Assembly (NCBI GenBank): GCA_002298335.1
Contig: DBNK01000027.1
Coordinates: forward strand, 124,001-188,000
Reading direction: 5' to 3'
DNA length: 64,000 nucleotides
From: Thalassolituus sp. UBA674
GTDB lineage: Bacteria; Pseudomonadota; Gammaproteobacteria; Pseudomonadales; Oceanobacteraceae
In this document: one piece after another, positions 39,273 through 49,027 of the stretch
How the letters are laid out: each line of letters opens with the position of its first letter
How positions within the stretch are numbered: position 1 is the first letter of the stretch
Made by a program: the position numbers and the translations under genes
Notes under the pieces: generated by a model
What the model saw: only the letters and a program-made list of their open reading frames with translations
The model's database searches: none
What the model was told of the DNA's origin: nothing

Positions 39273-40172
39273 TCAGTGGCTTTTTACTGCCCATTTTTCC
39301 AGTATCAGAACAGACACAACTCCCAATCCCGCAAGTAAGACCGCAGCAAACAGATGAATATCCGCTACCGGCAGAACGTTCTGCTGGATGAAGGGCACCT
39401 CTGCTCCGTGGCTGTTAACCCGGGTCAGCAGGGTTTCCTTCCAGGGCCAGACCTTCACCAGAGAGCCTGCCATAAAGCCGGTCAGTAAAGCGAGGAAAGT
39501 CGCATGATAATGGTGTAACAGCCACTGCAACAGATGAGAAAAGAGCAGCAGGCCGAGCACCGCGCCTGCGGCTAACGTCCCCAGAAACGTCAGATCCAAC
39601 GTACTGACCGCGGCCATCACCGGGCCGTACAAGCCCATCAGCAACAGCATGAAACTGCCGGAAATACCGGGCAGGATCATGGCGCAGATGGCAATACTGC
39701 CCGCGACAAAAACCACCGGCAAAGTTGCAGCAACCTCAGTCGGCGTCGCCAGACTGACGCCCGCAGCAATTACGGCCCCCATCACCACCGCCAGCAGCTG
39801 CGGAGCCCGCCAGTGCGGGATCTGACGCCCGATGTACCAGCAGGACGCCAGAATCAGACCGAAGAAGAAAGACCAGAGGTATTCAGGGCCCACCGCCAGC
39901 AGATAGTGGATCAGTTTGGCCAGAGAAAGAATGGACATCAGGATACCGCTGCCCAGCGCCAGCAGAAAATTCCCATTGATGTGCCTCCAGGCGGCGGCCA
40001 CGCCCTGCTCTTTCAGCAGCCCCAGCAAGGAAGGCCGGACGCGGGTGATCGACTGCAGCAAGGTGGTGTAAATACCTGTGATAAAGGCAATGGTGCCACC
40101 TGAAACTCCGGGGACGACATCGGCCGCTCCCATCGCGATGCCTTTCAGAAAGACGGCAAAATAATTCATCAT
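39273..40172 (-). CDS. popT: DUF368 membrane protein (PopT-type polyprenyl-phosphate transporter)
   Basis: About nine hydrophobic helices in 299 residues. The family marks are present: MGAADVVPGVSGGTIAFITGIY at the start and the repeat MILPGISGSFMLLLMGLY in the second half. DUF368 proteins were reported to help return undecaprenyl phosphate across the inner membrane; I apply that by family only. It stands between pcm and nlpD on the same strand, with 57 bp to pcm and 186 bp of AT-rich DNA to nlpD. A second ATG follows the first directly. Confidence 0.8.
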   Translation of the reverse strand: MMNYFAVFLKGIAMGAADVVPGVSGGTIAFITGIYTTLLQSITRVRPSLLGLLKEQGVAAAWRHINGNFLLALGSGILMSILSLAKLIHYLLAVGPEYLWSFFFGLILASCWYIGRQIPHWRAPQLLAVVMGAVIAAGVSLATPTEVAATLPVVFVAGSIAICAMILPGISGSFMLLLMGLYGPVMAAVSTLDLTFLGTLAAGAVLGLLLFSHLLQWLLHHYHATFLALLTGFMAGSLVKVWPWKETLLTRVNSHGAEVPFIQQNVLPVADIHLFAAVLLAGLGVVSVLILEKWAVKSH

Positions 40173-40229
40173 CTGTTACCGGATAACCCAGTTGCGTTAC
40201 TGTTGCTGTTACCTATTCACCCAGTTGGG

Positions 40230-40907
40230 TTACCGTTGAATACCGGACAGAAAAGGGACGAATTTGGCAGACTCAAGGGTCTTGCGGGAAAAATGCTGGC
40301 CATGGCGCGTAATGAGCACCAGCTTCTGCACGGCGCCACCGACCGGAATGACCATACGGCCACCGTCCACCAGCTGTTCCAGCAGAGATTGAGGCACTTC
40401 TTCCGGGGCTGCAGCCGCCAGAATGCCATCGTACGGGCCGTGCTCGGGCCAGCCCCAGGTACCGTCCGAAAGCGACGCACGGACATTCTGATAGCCCAGT
40501 GTTTCCAGGCGCTGGGCCGCCCTGCGCTGCAGCGGCTCGATACGCTCAACACTGAAAACCTCATCCACCAGTGGACTGAGAATGGCTGTCTGATAGCCGG
40601 AGCCGGTGCCCACTTCCAGCACCCGCTTGAGTGGTCCCGCCGCCAGCAGGGCCTCGGTCATACGCGCTACCGTGTACGGCTGACTGATGGTCTGGCCATG
40701 GCCAATCGGCAGGGCTGTGTCTTCATACGCGCGGTGAGCCAGTGCTTCATCCACGAATAAATGCCGTGGCGTGACGGCCATAACATCCAGCACAGCCTGA
40801 GACTTGATACCCGCATCTTTCAGGCGCTGCACCAGACGGTTGCGGGTACGCTGGGAAGTCATGCCGATGCCGTTAAGATCAAACCCCGTCACTCGTATAT
40901 CCATCAT
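40230..40907 (-). CDS. pcm: Protein-L-isoaspartate O-methyltransferase
   Basis: SAM-dependent enzyme that starts repair of isoaspartyl residues. Motifs: [17 protein letters not shown] near the start, [18 protein letters not shown], the SAM-binding [15 protein letters not shown], and VIPVGG. From the ATG at 40907 the length is 225 residues. A second ATG follows at 40904 and another at 40862 (MTSQRT, the Pseudomonas start). The surE stop is only one base from the 40907 start, so the genes are coupled. Confidence 0.93.
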   Translation of the reverse strand: MMDIRVTGFDLNGIGMTSQRTRNRLVQRLKDAGIKSQAVLDVMAVTPRHLFVDEALAHRAYEDTALPIGHGQTISQPYTVARMTEALLAAGPLKRVLEVGTGSGYQTAILSPLVDEVFSVERIEPLQRRAAQRLETLGYQNVRASLSDGTWGWPEHGPYDGILAAAAPEEVPQSLLEQLVDGGRMVIPVGGAVQKLVLITRHGQHFSRKTLESAKFVPFLSGIQR

Positions 40908-40908
40908 C

Positions 40909-41646
40909 TCAGGGCCAGTATTCAGCCATCGGTGCGATGGCATTGTGCAGGGTCATATCCATCTGAATCGGTGTGATGGAAACCCGGTTGTTTGCAATAG
41001 CATTGAAATCAGTGCCCGGACCATCGTCGGCAACGTCACCGGCGGCGGCGATCCAGTAACATTCCTTACCGCGCGGATTCACGGTTTTCACCGGAGAGTC
41101 CGCCAGATGACGGTGCCCGAGGCGGGTCACTTCAATCCCCTGAATCTGCTCATAAGGCACATCCGGAACGTTGATGCTGAGAATGCTGTGACGTGGCAGC
41201 GCCATGGTTTCGATCTGCGGCAGCATCTCCAGCAGAACCCGGCCTGCAGTGGCAAAATGGCGGTTACCGACCAGAGACACGGCAATGGGTGTTTTCTTCA
41301 GGAAGCGGCCCTCCATCGCGGCTGCGACGGTACCGGAATAAAGAACATCATCGCCCAGATTGGCTCCGGCATTGATACCGGCGATCACGCGCTCACAACG
41401 GTCGCGGAAAAAGGTGTGCTGCCCCAGATGCACACAGTCCGTCGGTGTGCCGTCCAGACTGATAAAACCATTATCCAGGGTGACGGGCTGCAGCGGGCGG
41501 TCGAGGGACAGGGAATTACTGGCGCCGCTGCGGTCGCGGTTGGGCGCGACGACGGCAATCTCATAACCTGCCTGCTGCAGGGTTTCCGCCAGCACCCGTA
41601 AACCCGGGGCGTGTACACCATCGTCGTTAGACAGCAGCAGGCTCAT
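40909..41646 (-). CDS. surE: 5'/3'-nucleotidase SurE
   Basis: Survival protein with nucleotidase and exopolyphosphatase activity on nucleoside monophosphates. The 245 residues start [16 protein letters not shown], with the metal-binding Asp-Asp pair, followed by [17 protein letters not shown] and [24 protein letters not shown], all typical. It overlaps truD by 20 bp and precedes pcm. Confidence 0.97.
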   Translation of the reverse strand: MSLLLSNDDGVHAPGLRVLAETLQQAGYEIAVVAPNRDRSGASNSLSLDRPLQPVTLDNGFISLDGTPTDCVHLGQHTFFRDRCERVIAGINAGANLGDDVLYSGTVAAAMEGRFLKKTPIAVSLVGNRHFATAGRVLLEMLPQIETMALPRHSILSINVPDVPYEQIQGIEVTRLGHRHLADSPVKTVNPRGKECYWIAAAGDVADDGPGTDFNAIANNRVSITPIQMDMTLHNAIAPMAEYWP

Positions 41647-42634
41647 TGCTTGTGTTCCTGTCGGGCTCCTGTGTCAGGAGAATTTCATTCAAGACCGATG
41701 TCGCATAATACCCGGCAGGCAGGGAAAATGTGAGCACTAATTGATCCGTTTCCGGCCATTGCCAGGTCAACTCATGCGGCAGTGCCACGAGTGCCCGGCG
41801 CTCCTGATTCAGACCGGCATGCTCAAGTCCGTGGCACAGTTCGGCATGGCGCTCTTCAATGGCCGTTTCAAGTGCCAGCGCCTGCTCTGTGGTACTGACA
41901 CGCCCGCGCCCCCACAGGGGCCCGGTGCTGATGCCGGCGTCATCCAACAGGTCTCCGGGAAGTGTTTTACCCCACAGTCCCTGAGCGATACGTGCCGCCA
42001 GTACTTCATTAAAAATGAAGGAGCGCAGCGCCGACAGATAGAGGCCCTTTTTCTTCGGATTACGCACGCGTTTTTCGCGTGCCAGCATGGCCCGGCCCAT
42101 CTCGATATTGCCACCGTCATGACCGAAGCGCTGGGCGCCGAAGTAATTGGGAACGCCGGTGTCACGCACTGCCGTCAGATTCGTCTCCACCGCTGCCCGG
42201 TCACCCTGAACATCACGCAGACAGATACGGAAATGGTTGCCGAGCAGATCCCCCGGGCGCAGCTTTTTCACATGACGGCTCTGGCTGAGCACGCGGAATT
42301 CCGGATGTTCAAATCTGGTGAGATCCGGCGTTTCGCCCTTCGGCAGATAAATGCTGAACCACTGACGGGTGATGGCGTGGCGGTCTTTCAGACCGGCATA
42401 GCCGACGTCTTTTTCGGTCACGCCCGCCGCCTCAGCAAGACACTGGGCAACATACGCGGTATTGGCGCCGTTCTTTTCCACCTCCAGCCAGATGTGCTCA
42501 CCCTCACCCGAGGGCAGCTGCAGCGGCAGTTCGGTGACGCAGAAGTCAGCATTGAATTGTTTCAGCTGTGCCCGGGCACCGCTGGCGGGGTAGGCTTTCG
42601 GCCACTCAGGTAATGGGTAAGATGCTTCGCTCAT
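41627..42634 (-). CDS. truD: tRNA pseudouridine(13) synthase TruD
   Basis: Makes pseudouridine 13 in tRNA-Glu and a few others. The 335 residues have the catalytic motif [18 protein letters not shown] with the nucleophile Asp, and [12 protein letters not shown] in the TRUD insertion region. It overlaps ispF by 4 bp (ATGA) and surE by 20 bp, showing tight coupling of the whole block. Confidence 0.96.
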   Translation of the reverse strand: MSEASYPLPEWPKAYPASGARAQLKQFNADFCVTELPLQLPSGEGEHIWLEVEKNGANTAYVAQCLAEAAGVTEKDVGYAGLKDRHAITRQWFSIYLPKGETPDLTRFEHPEFRVLSQSRHVKKLRPGDLLGNHFRICLRDVQGDRAAVETNLTAVRDTGVPNYFGAQRFGHDGGNIEMGRAMLAREKRVRNPKKKGLYLSALRSFIFNEVLAARIAQGLWGKTLPGDLLDDAGISTGPLWGRGRVSTTEQALALETAIEERHAELCHGLEHAGLNQERRALVALPHELTWQWPETDQLVLTFSLPAGYYATSVLNEILLTQEPDRNTSNEPAAV

Positions 42635-43113
42635 GTGTTGTCTGATGACACCAGCAGGGCCAGTGCGTGTACAGCGATTCCTTCTTTGCGGCCAACATAG
42701 CCAAGTTTTTCGGTAGTGGTGGCTTTGACATTCACATCGTCGGTGCGCACCTGCAGATCGGCGGCGATGGCCGCACGCATGTCGTCAATATAGGGCGCCA
42801 TTTTCGGCGACTGGGCAATGATAGTGACGTCCACATTCCCCACCCGGTAACCCTTGTCGGCAACCAGTCCGAGCACATGACGCAGCAGCATGCGGCTGTC
42901 AGCGCCGGACCATTCGTCGTCGGTATCCGGAAAGTGACGGCCAATGTCACCCAGAGCCGCTGCACCGAGCAGGGCATCCGCCAGTGCGTGCAGCGCCACA
43001 TCGCCGTCAGAATGTGCTTTCAGGCCATGACTGTGCGGGATTTTCACACCGCCCATCATGATGGCATCACCTTGCTCAAACGCATGAACATCAAAGCCAT
43101 GACCGATACGCAT
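42631..43113 (-). CDS. ispF: 2-C-methyl-D-erythritol 2,4-cyclodiphosphate synthase
   Basis: Fifth step of the MEP isoprenoid pathway. The 160 residues contain the zinc motif GHGFDVHAF (Asp8, His10), [19 protein letters not shown] and [11 protein letters not shown]. It follows ispD by 12 bp; the product of IspD is converted by IspE (elsewhere) before reaching IspF. Confidence 0.98.
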   Translation of the reverse strand: MRIGHGFDVHAFEQGDAIMMGGVKIPHSHGLKAHSDGDVALHALADALLGAAALGDIGRHFPDTDDEWSGADSRMLLRHVLGLVADKGYRVGNVDVTIIAQSPKMAPYIDDMRAAIAADLQVRTDDVNVKATTTEKLGYVGRKEGIAVHALALLVSSDNT

Positions 43114-43125
43114 AACGGGGTTTCC

Positions 43126-43824
43126 TCAGGGATTATTCAGAAAGAGTGAGGCCAGAAGCAGGTCTTCCGGACGGGTGACCTTTATATTATCCGATCGGCC
43201 TTCCACCAGCACGGGGGTGCCACCGGAAAATTCAATCGCCGAAGCTTCGTCCGTCACCACAAAGCCCTGACTCAGTGCTTTTTCCAGCGCGGATTTCAGT
43301 TCAGCATAGCGGAACACCTGCGGCGTCAGCGCATGCCAGAGCTGCTCACGCTCAACCGTGTGATCAATCCGCACGCGGCCATCCGCACCTCTGATACCGC
43401 GTTTCATGGTGTCCCGCGTCGGGCTGGCCAGCAGCGCTCCGCTGTCTCCCAGTGAAGCCAGCAGTGCGTCAATATCGGCATGGCGCAGACAGGGCCGCGC
43501 CACATCATGCACCACGACCCAGTCATCGGCCGCGGCCTTGCCTTCCAGCTGTTGCAGGCCGTTGAGCACCGAATCGCAGCGCTCTTTACCGCCCGGAGCC
43601 CGCACGATGCGGGAATCGTCGGCGAAGAGGCTGGCAGACCAGTAAGGATCGTCGTCAGAAAGCACAAGCACGGCTGAATTAAACAGGGGATAACTGAGAA
43701 TGACGCTGAGGGTATGGTCGATCAGCATCCGGCCATTAAGCTCAAGATACTGCTTGGGACGGTCGCTGCCCATGCGCTTGCCAACACCAGCGGCTGGCAG
43801 CAGTGGCCAGTAGCGGTTACTCAT
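43126..43824 (-). CDS. ispD: 2-C-methyl-D-erythritol 4-phosphate cytidylyltransferase
   Basis: Third step of the MEP pathway, joining CTP and MEP. From MSNRYWPLLPAAGVGKRM the length is 232 residues; the nucleotide-binding GVGKRMGSDRPKQYLEL, VVVHDVARPC and DEASAIE motifs are clear. The start overlaps the ftsB stop by 8 bp (ATGAGTAA). Five extra codons upstream are open but less likely. Confidence 0.96.
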   Translation of the reverse strand: MSNRYWPLLPAAGVGKRMGSDRPKQYLELNGRMLIDHTLSVILSYPLFNSAVLVLSDDDPYWSASLFADDSRIVRAPGGKERCDSVLNGLQQLEGKAAADDWVVVHDVARPCLRHADIDALLASLGDSGALLASPTRDTMKRGIRGADGRVRIDHTVEREQLWHALTPQVFRYAELKSALEKALSQGFVVTDEASAIEFSGGTPVLVEGRSDNIKVTRPEDLLLASLFLNNP

Positions 43825-44113
43825 TTTCAGGTTCAGCAAACAGAATAAAGGTTTCGCCGTCTTTCACGAGGCCAAGGTTTTCACGGGCGGTTTCTTCGAG
43901 CAGGGCATCACCGTTACGCAGGTCTTTGACATCACTCATCAGCACCTCGTTGTGACCTTCCTGCGCGGCATTGTCTTCATTCAGCTGATGGATCTGACGC
44001 TCCAGCGAACGACTGGCCAGCACGCCGCTGTCATCAAACCAGAGACGGTACTGCAGGATCACCAGCAGAACCAGCGCCAGCACGGTCCAGAGATACCGGA
44101 GGTTGATCACCAT
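43817..44113 (-). CDS. ftsB: Cell division protein FtsB
   Basis: Small bitopic divisome protein that joins FtsL and FtsQ. The 98 residues have one helix (LWTVLALVLLVILQYRLWF, about 8-26), then a periplasmic coiled coil (QIHQLNEDNAAQEGHNEVL) and the conserved LLEETARENLGLVKDGETFI. In many relatives ftsB follows eno directly; here eno is 8 kb away. Confidence 0.95.
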   Translation of the reverse strand: MVINLRYLWTVLALVLLVILQYRLWFDDSGVLASRSLERQIHQLNEDNAAQEGHNEVLMSDVKDLRNGDALLEETARENLGLVKDGETFILFAEPENE

Positions 44114-44223
44114 AAAAGCGTCCGCTTACTCATATTGAAAAGGCTGGGCCTAGTGTAAACCAGGCGGTCAGCAGGACCAACCGGGGCAGACTCCGGCGGA
44201 CCATCTCAGAGAAACGGAAAGAC

Positions 44224-46446
44224 TCAGAAGGACTGAGTCTGTTCTGTACGCTCCCACATTTTCAGATACTGTTCGGCTGAATTCATGAAGGACTCATAAA
44301 CATAGGGCTTGCCTGCGGCCAGTGCTTCCTGACGCAGCAGAGCGACGTGATCGGCGAGCATGCCGTACTGGGCAACCCCGTCGCTGGCCAGATCAAACTG
44401 GCGGCCGTTGCTCTCACCCTGACGGTCAAACTGAATGCCGAATTCATTCACGAAGGGATAACCAGGATTTTTGCCATTCGGTCTGGCCTGTGTTGCCAGC
44501 CCGGACATATCCGCCCCGAAACCAACACCGGGAATATCCTGCGGCTGCAGCGTGGTGAGCATCGCCAGCAACTGCGTCCGGGTAAGTGCAGGATACAGCG
44601 CCTGCAGATGCGCCAGCATGTACTGCTCGATCAGCGGGATCAGGGTGTCACTGTCTTTGTTCAGGGGCGACATGTAACCACCGGACCGGGCAATGCGCAG
44701 GAAAGCCTCATGGAACGGGTCGTCTGAGGTGTCTGTATCCAGCGGGCCGTCTTTGCCTTTCATCATCCAGTTGTGAGTGCTCACCACGCCGCTGTAGTGG
44801 CGTGACTCGACAATATCCATGATGGTGACTGCGGCGCGCACGCTGATGTGATCCAGATCGATGATCATTTTCTTGTCGATCATACGGTTAACCAGATACG
44901 CCCCGAGCGCGGTCAGGCCTTTGCGGTTGCACTGTTCGATGCCTTCCGGGTACTCAGGGCCGAGATCATTGATGAAGTCGCCGATCACACCGTCCGGCAG
45001 CTCTGGCAGGGCGGGAATACCGGAATCGTACTCAAACCCACGGACATAGGCGCCGTCGTAATCGGCAACATGATCGTCACAGTTTTCGGTTTCGACGTAA
45101 TGTCCGGTGGAGATCCGCTGCCCGAGATGCACCAGTTCATCTTCACTGTTGCGGGTGTTGGCGCCGCCGAAATGGTTATCGAATTTATGCACCGGGTACA
45201 TCACCCGCACACCGGCGTCGTACAGGGCATCCAGATTTTCATCCACCTGCTGTTCGTCACAGCTGTCTTTCTCACCACAGTCCAGAACTTCTGAGGCTTC
45301 TACGCCATACAGCAGGGCCAGCTTACCCGCGGCAATGGCCTCACGGGCTTCCGCCGGGGTGGTGACTCTGGCAAGAAAGCCTTCTCCCGGACCACCGTAC
45401 TGGGCATCCACGTAATCAATCAGTGAATTCACGGTATCTATCTGATGGAAGACGCTGTCCATGGTGTCACAGCTGCCGATCTCTTCACCCCAGCTGGCCG
45501 GGTTTACTTTGGTCTGCACCTCACACAGCACCTGATTCTCCACCATGTAAACCACCATCATGCGCAGCCCGGACAGGTGCGCCCGCTCGAGCCATTTGTA
45601 GTAGTAGGTGGAGTGACCCAGGGAGCTGTAGGCAGGCCAGTCGGTAAAGGCCGGCCAGCCGCTGGTGTCGTGGGGTTTGCCGCCGCCACCGATAATGTCC
45701 AGGCGGCCGTTAGGGCCGTGTTCCTGATCACAGGCATCGAGCGCATGAGCCACGCCATAACGGTGAAAGCTGTCACCGGGAATGGCACCGGCAAGAAACT
45801 CACTGGAACCCAAGTGACTGTGGGCATCAACATAGCCGCGCACCGGCTCACTGGCGTCACCGGTCAGCATGGAGAACATGTACGACGAATCTTCCGCGTA
45901 CTGAGGCAGTCCGGCAGGTTGTGCCGACAGGGTCATTTCCGGGTAATCCGTACAGTCACTCTGAGGCTCAAGCACAAAGTCGGTAACGGTGGTTACACGG
46001 GCGCTGCCGGAGGGTGAGTAGGAATGACGCAGCAGCGTCCCTGTACCGGCATTACGCAGCGAATACAGCCCCGCTTCTTCACTCAGCAACCACTCAGCCG
46101 CCGGGCCGGGTTCAGCCTCCGCAGACTGGCGGAAAGGAGCTGATTTACTCAGGTAATCACCCTGCTGGTCAGTCAGCAGGAAGACTCCCTGCTCTGCCGG
46201 TTTGAAAAAGAAGTGTCCGGCGTCATCCACATCGGATGTGCCGAAGTGATAGTTATGCCGGGTGGTGCGGCTGTTCAGGGAAAGGTACTTGCCGCTCTGC
46301 GGTGACTGAATGGCATAACAGCCCTGCGCCAGCTGAGACACAGAGTCTGCCTGCACCTGTGAAGGCAGCAGACAGGACGCAGAAAGCGTCAGACAGGCTG
46401 CAGCTGGCAACCGCAGGTTCAACCGGAGTTTATTGGTGTTCAGCAT
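44224..46446 (-). CDS. Secreted HxH metallohydrolase with N-terminal beta-trefoil-like module
   Basis: The 740 residues start with a signal peptide (cleavage likely after SQVQA, residue 33). Residues about 38-165 form an all-beta module (GCYAIQSPQSGKYLSL ... GVFLLTDQQGDYL ... YSLRNAGTGTLLRHSY). A hydrolase domain of the amidohydrolase/renal-dipeptidase-like fold follows (about 200-735), with DAHSHLG, LYGVEASEV, IIDLDHIS, VVSTHNWM and GFGADMSGL in the order of metal and catalytic residues. Classic M19 dipeptidases have HxD in the first motif; here it is HxH. The substrate is unknown. The next gene upstream encodes a lipoprotein like the N-terminal module. Confidence 0.72.
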   Translation of the reverse strand: MLNTNKLRLNLRLPAAACLTLSASCLLPSQVQADSVSQLAQGCYAIQSPQSGKYLSLNSRTTRHNYHFGTSDVDDAGHFFFKPAEQGVFLLTDQQGDYLSKSAPFRQSAEAEPGPAAEWLLSEEAGLYSLRNAGTGTLLRHSYSPSGSARVTTVTDFVLEPQSDCTDYPEMTLSAQPAGLPQYAEDSSYMFSMLTGDASEPVRGYVDAHSHLGSSEFLAGAIPGDSFHRYGVAHALDACDQEHGPNGRLDIIGGGGKPHDTSGWPAFTDWPAYSSLGHSTYYYKWLERAHLSGLRMMVVYMVENQVLCEVQTKVNPASWGEEIGSCDTMDSVFHQIDTVNSLIDYVDAQYGGPGEGFLARVTTPAEAREAIAAGKLALLYGVEASEVLDCGEKDSCDEQQVDENLDALYDAGVRVMYPVHKFDNHFGGANTRNSEDELVHLGQRISTGHYVETENCDDHVADYDGAYVRGFEYDSGIPALPELPDGVIGDFINDLGPEYPEGIEQCNRKGLTALGAYLVNRMIDKKMIIDLDHISVRAAVTIMDIVESRHYSGVVSTHNWMMKGKDGPLDTDTSDDPFHEAFLRIARSGGYMSPLNKDSDTLIPLIEQYMLAHLQALYPALTRTQLLAMLTTLQPQDIPGVGFGADMSGLATQARPNGKNPGYPFVNEFGIQFDRQGESNGRQFDLASDGVAQYGMLADHVALLRQEALAAGKPYVYESFMNSAEQYLKMWERTEQTQSF

Positions 46447-46548
46447 GTCCCGTACCTGATCTGATTAATGGCACAGACGATAGGGGCATGAAAGCAGGGA
46501 AGCAATAGCCGGAACGTGCCTCTGGCGCGGTCCGGCTGCCTGTTTATG

Positions 46549-47064
46549 TCATTCCGTACAGTCGTCCTGAGGAATCAGGGAAAATCCGGATTCATAGATC
46601 ACCGTCTTTTCTCTCAGCTCCTCACCTTCGCGGAAGGTATGACGCAGCAACGCATGAGTCGCACGGTTACGGAGCTCATAGCCACCGGTCTTTTTTTCCA
46701 CTTCCCACAAGGCTTTGTCAGAGGGTTCTTTCAACGCTATTTCCAGAAACGGAACATGACTGCCCAGCAGAGCGCCATCCCGGTCTGTCAGCTGAAAGAC
46801 ACCGGCTTGTGTCATGGTGAAGCGGAAGTGTCCGGCTTTCTGCGGATCCGCTTCGTGGAAGGCATAACGTTCCTGCAGCGGCAGATCGCGGCTGGCAAGA
46901 TACAGACCTGCCTGCTGAGCCTGCAGCGCATAGCAACCGCCATTGAGCTGTTCAACCGCCACATCCACCGGCCCCTGAGAGCAGGCGGCCAGCCCCGCCG
47001 CCGCACTCAGCATAAGAACCTTTAACACGATCCCGCCGCGGCGGACCTGAGCATACGTCTTCAC
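46549..47064 (-). CDS. Lipoprotein paralogous to the N-terminal module of the neighbouring hydrolase
   Basis: From a GTG at 47064 with AAGGAG six bases before it, the product has 171 residues. The lipoprotein signal ends in LAAC (Cys28). The mature part (GCYALQAQQAGLYLAS ... GHFRFTMTQAGVFQLTDRDGALL ... YELRNRATHALLRHTF ... PQDDCTE) aligns along its whole length with residues 38-165 of the hydrolase at 44224-46446. A GTG at 47094 would add ten residues and has no such binding site. It is 102 bp upstream of the hydrolase on the same strand; joint function at the outer membrane is an inference. Confidence 0.72.
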   Translation of the reverse strand: MKTYAQVRRGGIVLKVLMLSAAAGLAACSQGPVDVAVEQLNGGCYALQAQQAGLYLASRDLPLQERYAFHEADPQKAGHFRFTMTQAGVFQLTDRDGALLGSHVPFLEIALKEPSDKALWEVEKKTGGYELRNRATHALLRHTFREGEELREKTVIYESGFSLIPQDDCTE

Positions 47065-47149
47065 ATCGGACTCCTTAACCCTGACAGACTGCACACCCGT
47101 GCGAGCATACGCCCTCCGGATCGCAAACGCGGGATGTTTTTACACGGTT

Positions 47150-47641
47150 TTACTCTGCAGCGGCCAGTGGTGCCTGCTGCCGGGCTTCCTCACGCAGCTT
47201 CTGACGTACCGCCATCAGCATTTTGCCGAAGTTATTCATACCGCGCATATCGCGGCCACTGCCCCAGAAGTAGTCGTACATGCTCAGTTCAGCGATCGTG
47301 ATATCACCACTGTCGAGCAGCAACTGAGCTATCGCCGGATAGCTGCGGCACTTGATGTAAGTGCCGCGGGTCATGACCACAATACTGGTCTTTTTCCAGT
47401 CCTTGCGGCGCTGGTGCCGTCGGCTTTTCCCCAGCTTAACCGCAGCGGCGGGATCCGCGGCCTGGCGGATTTCCTCGCGGTACTCCGGGTCGTCAAACTT
47501 CATGGCCTGATAGTAATGCTCCACCGACGGCCACTCGCAGCCGTCCAGCGTAAACGGGGCACTGGCGTAGGCAGAAAGCAGGTGGTCAGGATCTTTGCGG
47601 GAAAGGGTGAAGAGTTCAACTTTCGGGTGTTCGAAAAGCAT
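47150..47641 (-). CDS. NADAR-family protein (YbiA-like N-glycosidase)
   Basis: The 163-residue protein fits the NADAR fold: SAYASAPFTLDGCEWPSVEHYYQAMKF near the start and MYDYFWGSGRDMRGMNNFGKMLMAVRQKL near the end are the two family marks. Relatives remove damaged riboflavin intermediates (YbiA type) or remove ADP-ribose from guanine in DNA. No DarT-like partner is seen nearby, so the first role or an unknown one is more likely. The family LSNFYP motif is changed to LSAYAS. Confidence 0.82.
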   Translation of the reverse strand: MLFEHPKVELFTLSRKDPDHLLSAYASAPFTLDGCEWPSVEHYYQAMKFDDPEYREEIRQAADPAAAVKLGKSRRHQRRKDWKKTSIVVMTRGTYIKCRSYPAIAQLLLDSGDITIAELSMYDYFWGSGRDMRGMNNFGKMLMAVRQKLREEARQQAPLAAAE

Positions 47642-47804
47642 GATGCGTCGCCGTCAGAGAGAAGAACTAAGCTTAGCCGCTGGTAACCGGCAGGTGAAGA
47701 GAAAAACGGTTCAGCATAAAACACTGGCATGAGCAGGCACCCTGCCAGAGCTAAGCTATAGTTATTAAACAAGACCTAACCCAATATTCCCCTGAGTTAA
47801 CAGA

Positions 47805-49022
47805 ATGCACCAGGACAAAGAGCCCGGCTGGCAGCTGCCACTGATCAACCGGCCCATTTCCAACCCGATGGACTGGCAGCCGATTGACCGGCTGATCCTG
47901 CTCGCATGCCTTGTCCTGTTTGCACCGGTAGGCTTCGGTTCAGTGCTGCTGGTGACCAACTATCAGGCGCCACAGTACCTCAATCAGTCCCTTGTCCCCA
48001 TACTTCTCTGGGCCTATGGACTGCATGCGATTCTGCTGCTGACCATGATTTTTGCTGCCTTTCAGCGCCGTGCGCACGACAATCACTGGCCCCTGTTTGA
48101 GAACATCATCATCGGCGGCTATCTGGTGGTGGTCATCATCAGCTCATACCTCACCGGAGCACATTTCAGCGAAGGCCTGCTGTTGATCTTTCTCGGTGTG
48201 AACATCACAGGAGTGCTCGCCAATGTGAATAAAATCCGTAAATGCTACTGGGTAGTGGTACCCGTTATGCTGGTCATGATGGCCGCGGATTTTATGCACA
48301 GTGTGCCCTACGCCATTCTGCTGGAGAAGTCCCCTTTTGAGCCGACAGGTCGCCCCCTGATCGGCTGGATGATTCTGCGTGCGATTATTGTGCTGATTCT
48401 GGCAGCGCTGATTTATCTCTGTATTCTGGCGATGAAGCGCTGGACAGAGAGGGAGTCCATTTACCTGGAAATGTCCGCGATTGACGGCCTGACCCGACTG
48501 ACCAACCGCAACTCCTTTATTCACCGGGGTCAACAGGAACTGGTGCGCGCGCGCCGGCAGGTCACCTCCTTCGGCTCATCACTGGCGTGCATCATGATCG
48601 ACCTTGATCACTTCAAAGAAATCAACGACACCTGGGGCCATCATGCCGGTGACGAAGTACTGATTGTCACCTCGAAAATCATGATGGATAACGCACGCCA
48701 GAATGATGAAGTGGGGCGTTACGGCGGCGAAGAGTTTGCCATCCTGCTGCCGGGCACTAACCTGCGCATTGCAGAACAGATTGCCGAACGCCTGCGCCGC
48801 AAGATCAGCGAAACCCGTGTTGAAGTTGATGGACATGTCATTGAAGTGACAGCCAGTTTTGGCGTAGCCAGCTTCCCGGGGGATGGCATAGAGAGCATGT
48901 CAGACCTGCTCAAAGCAGCTGACAAAGCGCTTTATCAGGCAAAAGATAAGGGGCGTAATACCGTGGTGTGCGCTGGCGAGGCGGATGATCCACAGCCAAC
49001 GCCCCCCCGGGATCGGCAGTGA
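47805..49022 (+). CDS. Membrane diguanylate cyclase (GGDEF)
   Basis: The 405 residues have six hydrophobic helices (about 28-210) followed by a GGDEF domain. The domain is intact: MIDLDHFKEINDTWGHHAGDEVL, RYGGEEF (active site 307-311) and an RxxD product-inhibition site (RQND) five residues before it. It should make cyclic di-GMP. It is the only gene of this accessory segment on the plus strand and converges with the PAS chemoreceptor, with 5 bp between the stops. Confidence 0.9.
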   Translation: MHQDKEPGWQLPLINRPISNPMDWQPIDRLILLACLVLFAPVGFGSVLLVTNYQAPQYLNQSLVPILLWAYGLHAILLLTMIFAAFQRRAHDNHWPLFENIIIGGYLVVVIISSYLTGAHFSEGLLLIFLGVNITGVLANVNKIRKCYWVVVPVMLVMMAADFMHSVPYAILLEKSPFEPTGRPLIGWMILRAIIVLILAALIYLCILAMKRWTERESIYLEMSAIDGLTRLTNRNSFIHRGQQELVRARRQVTSFGSSLACIMIDLDHFKEINDTWGHHAGDEVLIVTSKIMMDNARQNDEVGRYGGEEFAILLPGTNLRIAEQIAERLRRKISETRVEVDGHVIEVTASFGVASFPGDGIESMSDLLKAADKALYQAKDKGRNTVVCAGEADDPQPTPPRDRQ

Positions 49023-49027
49023 AATGC

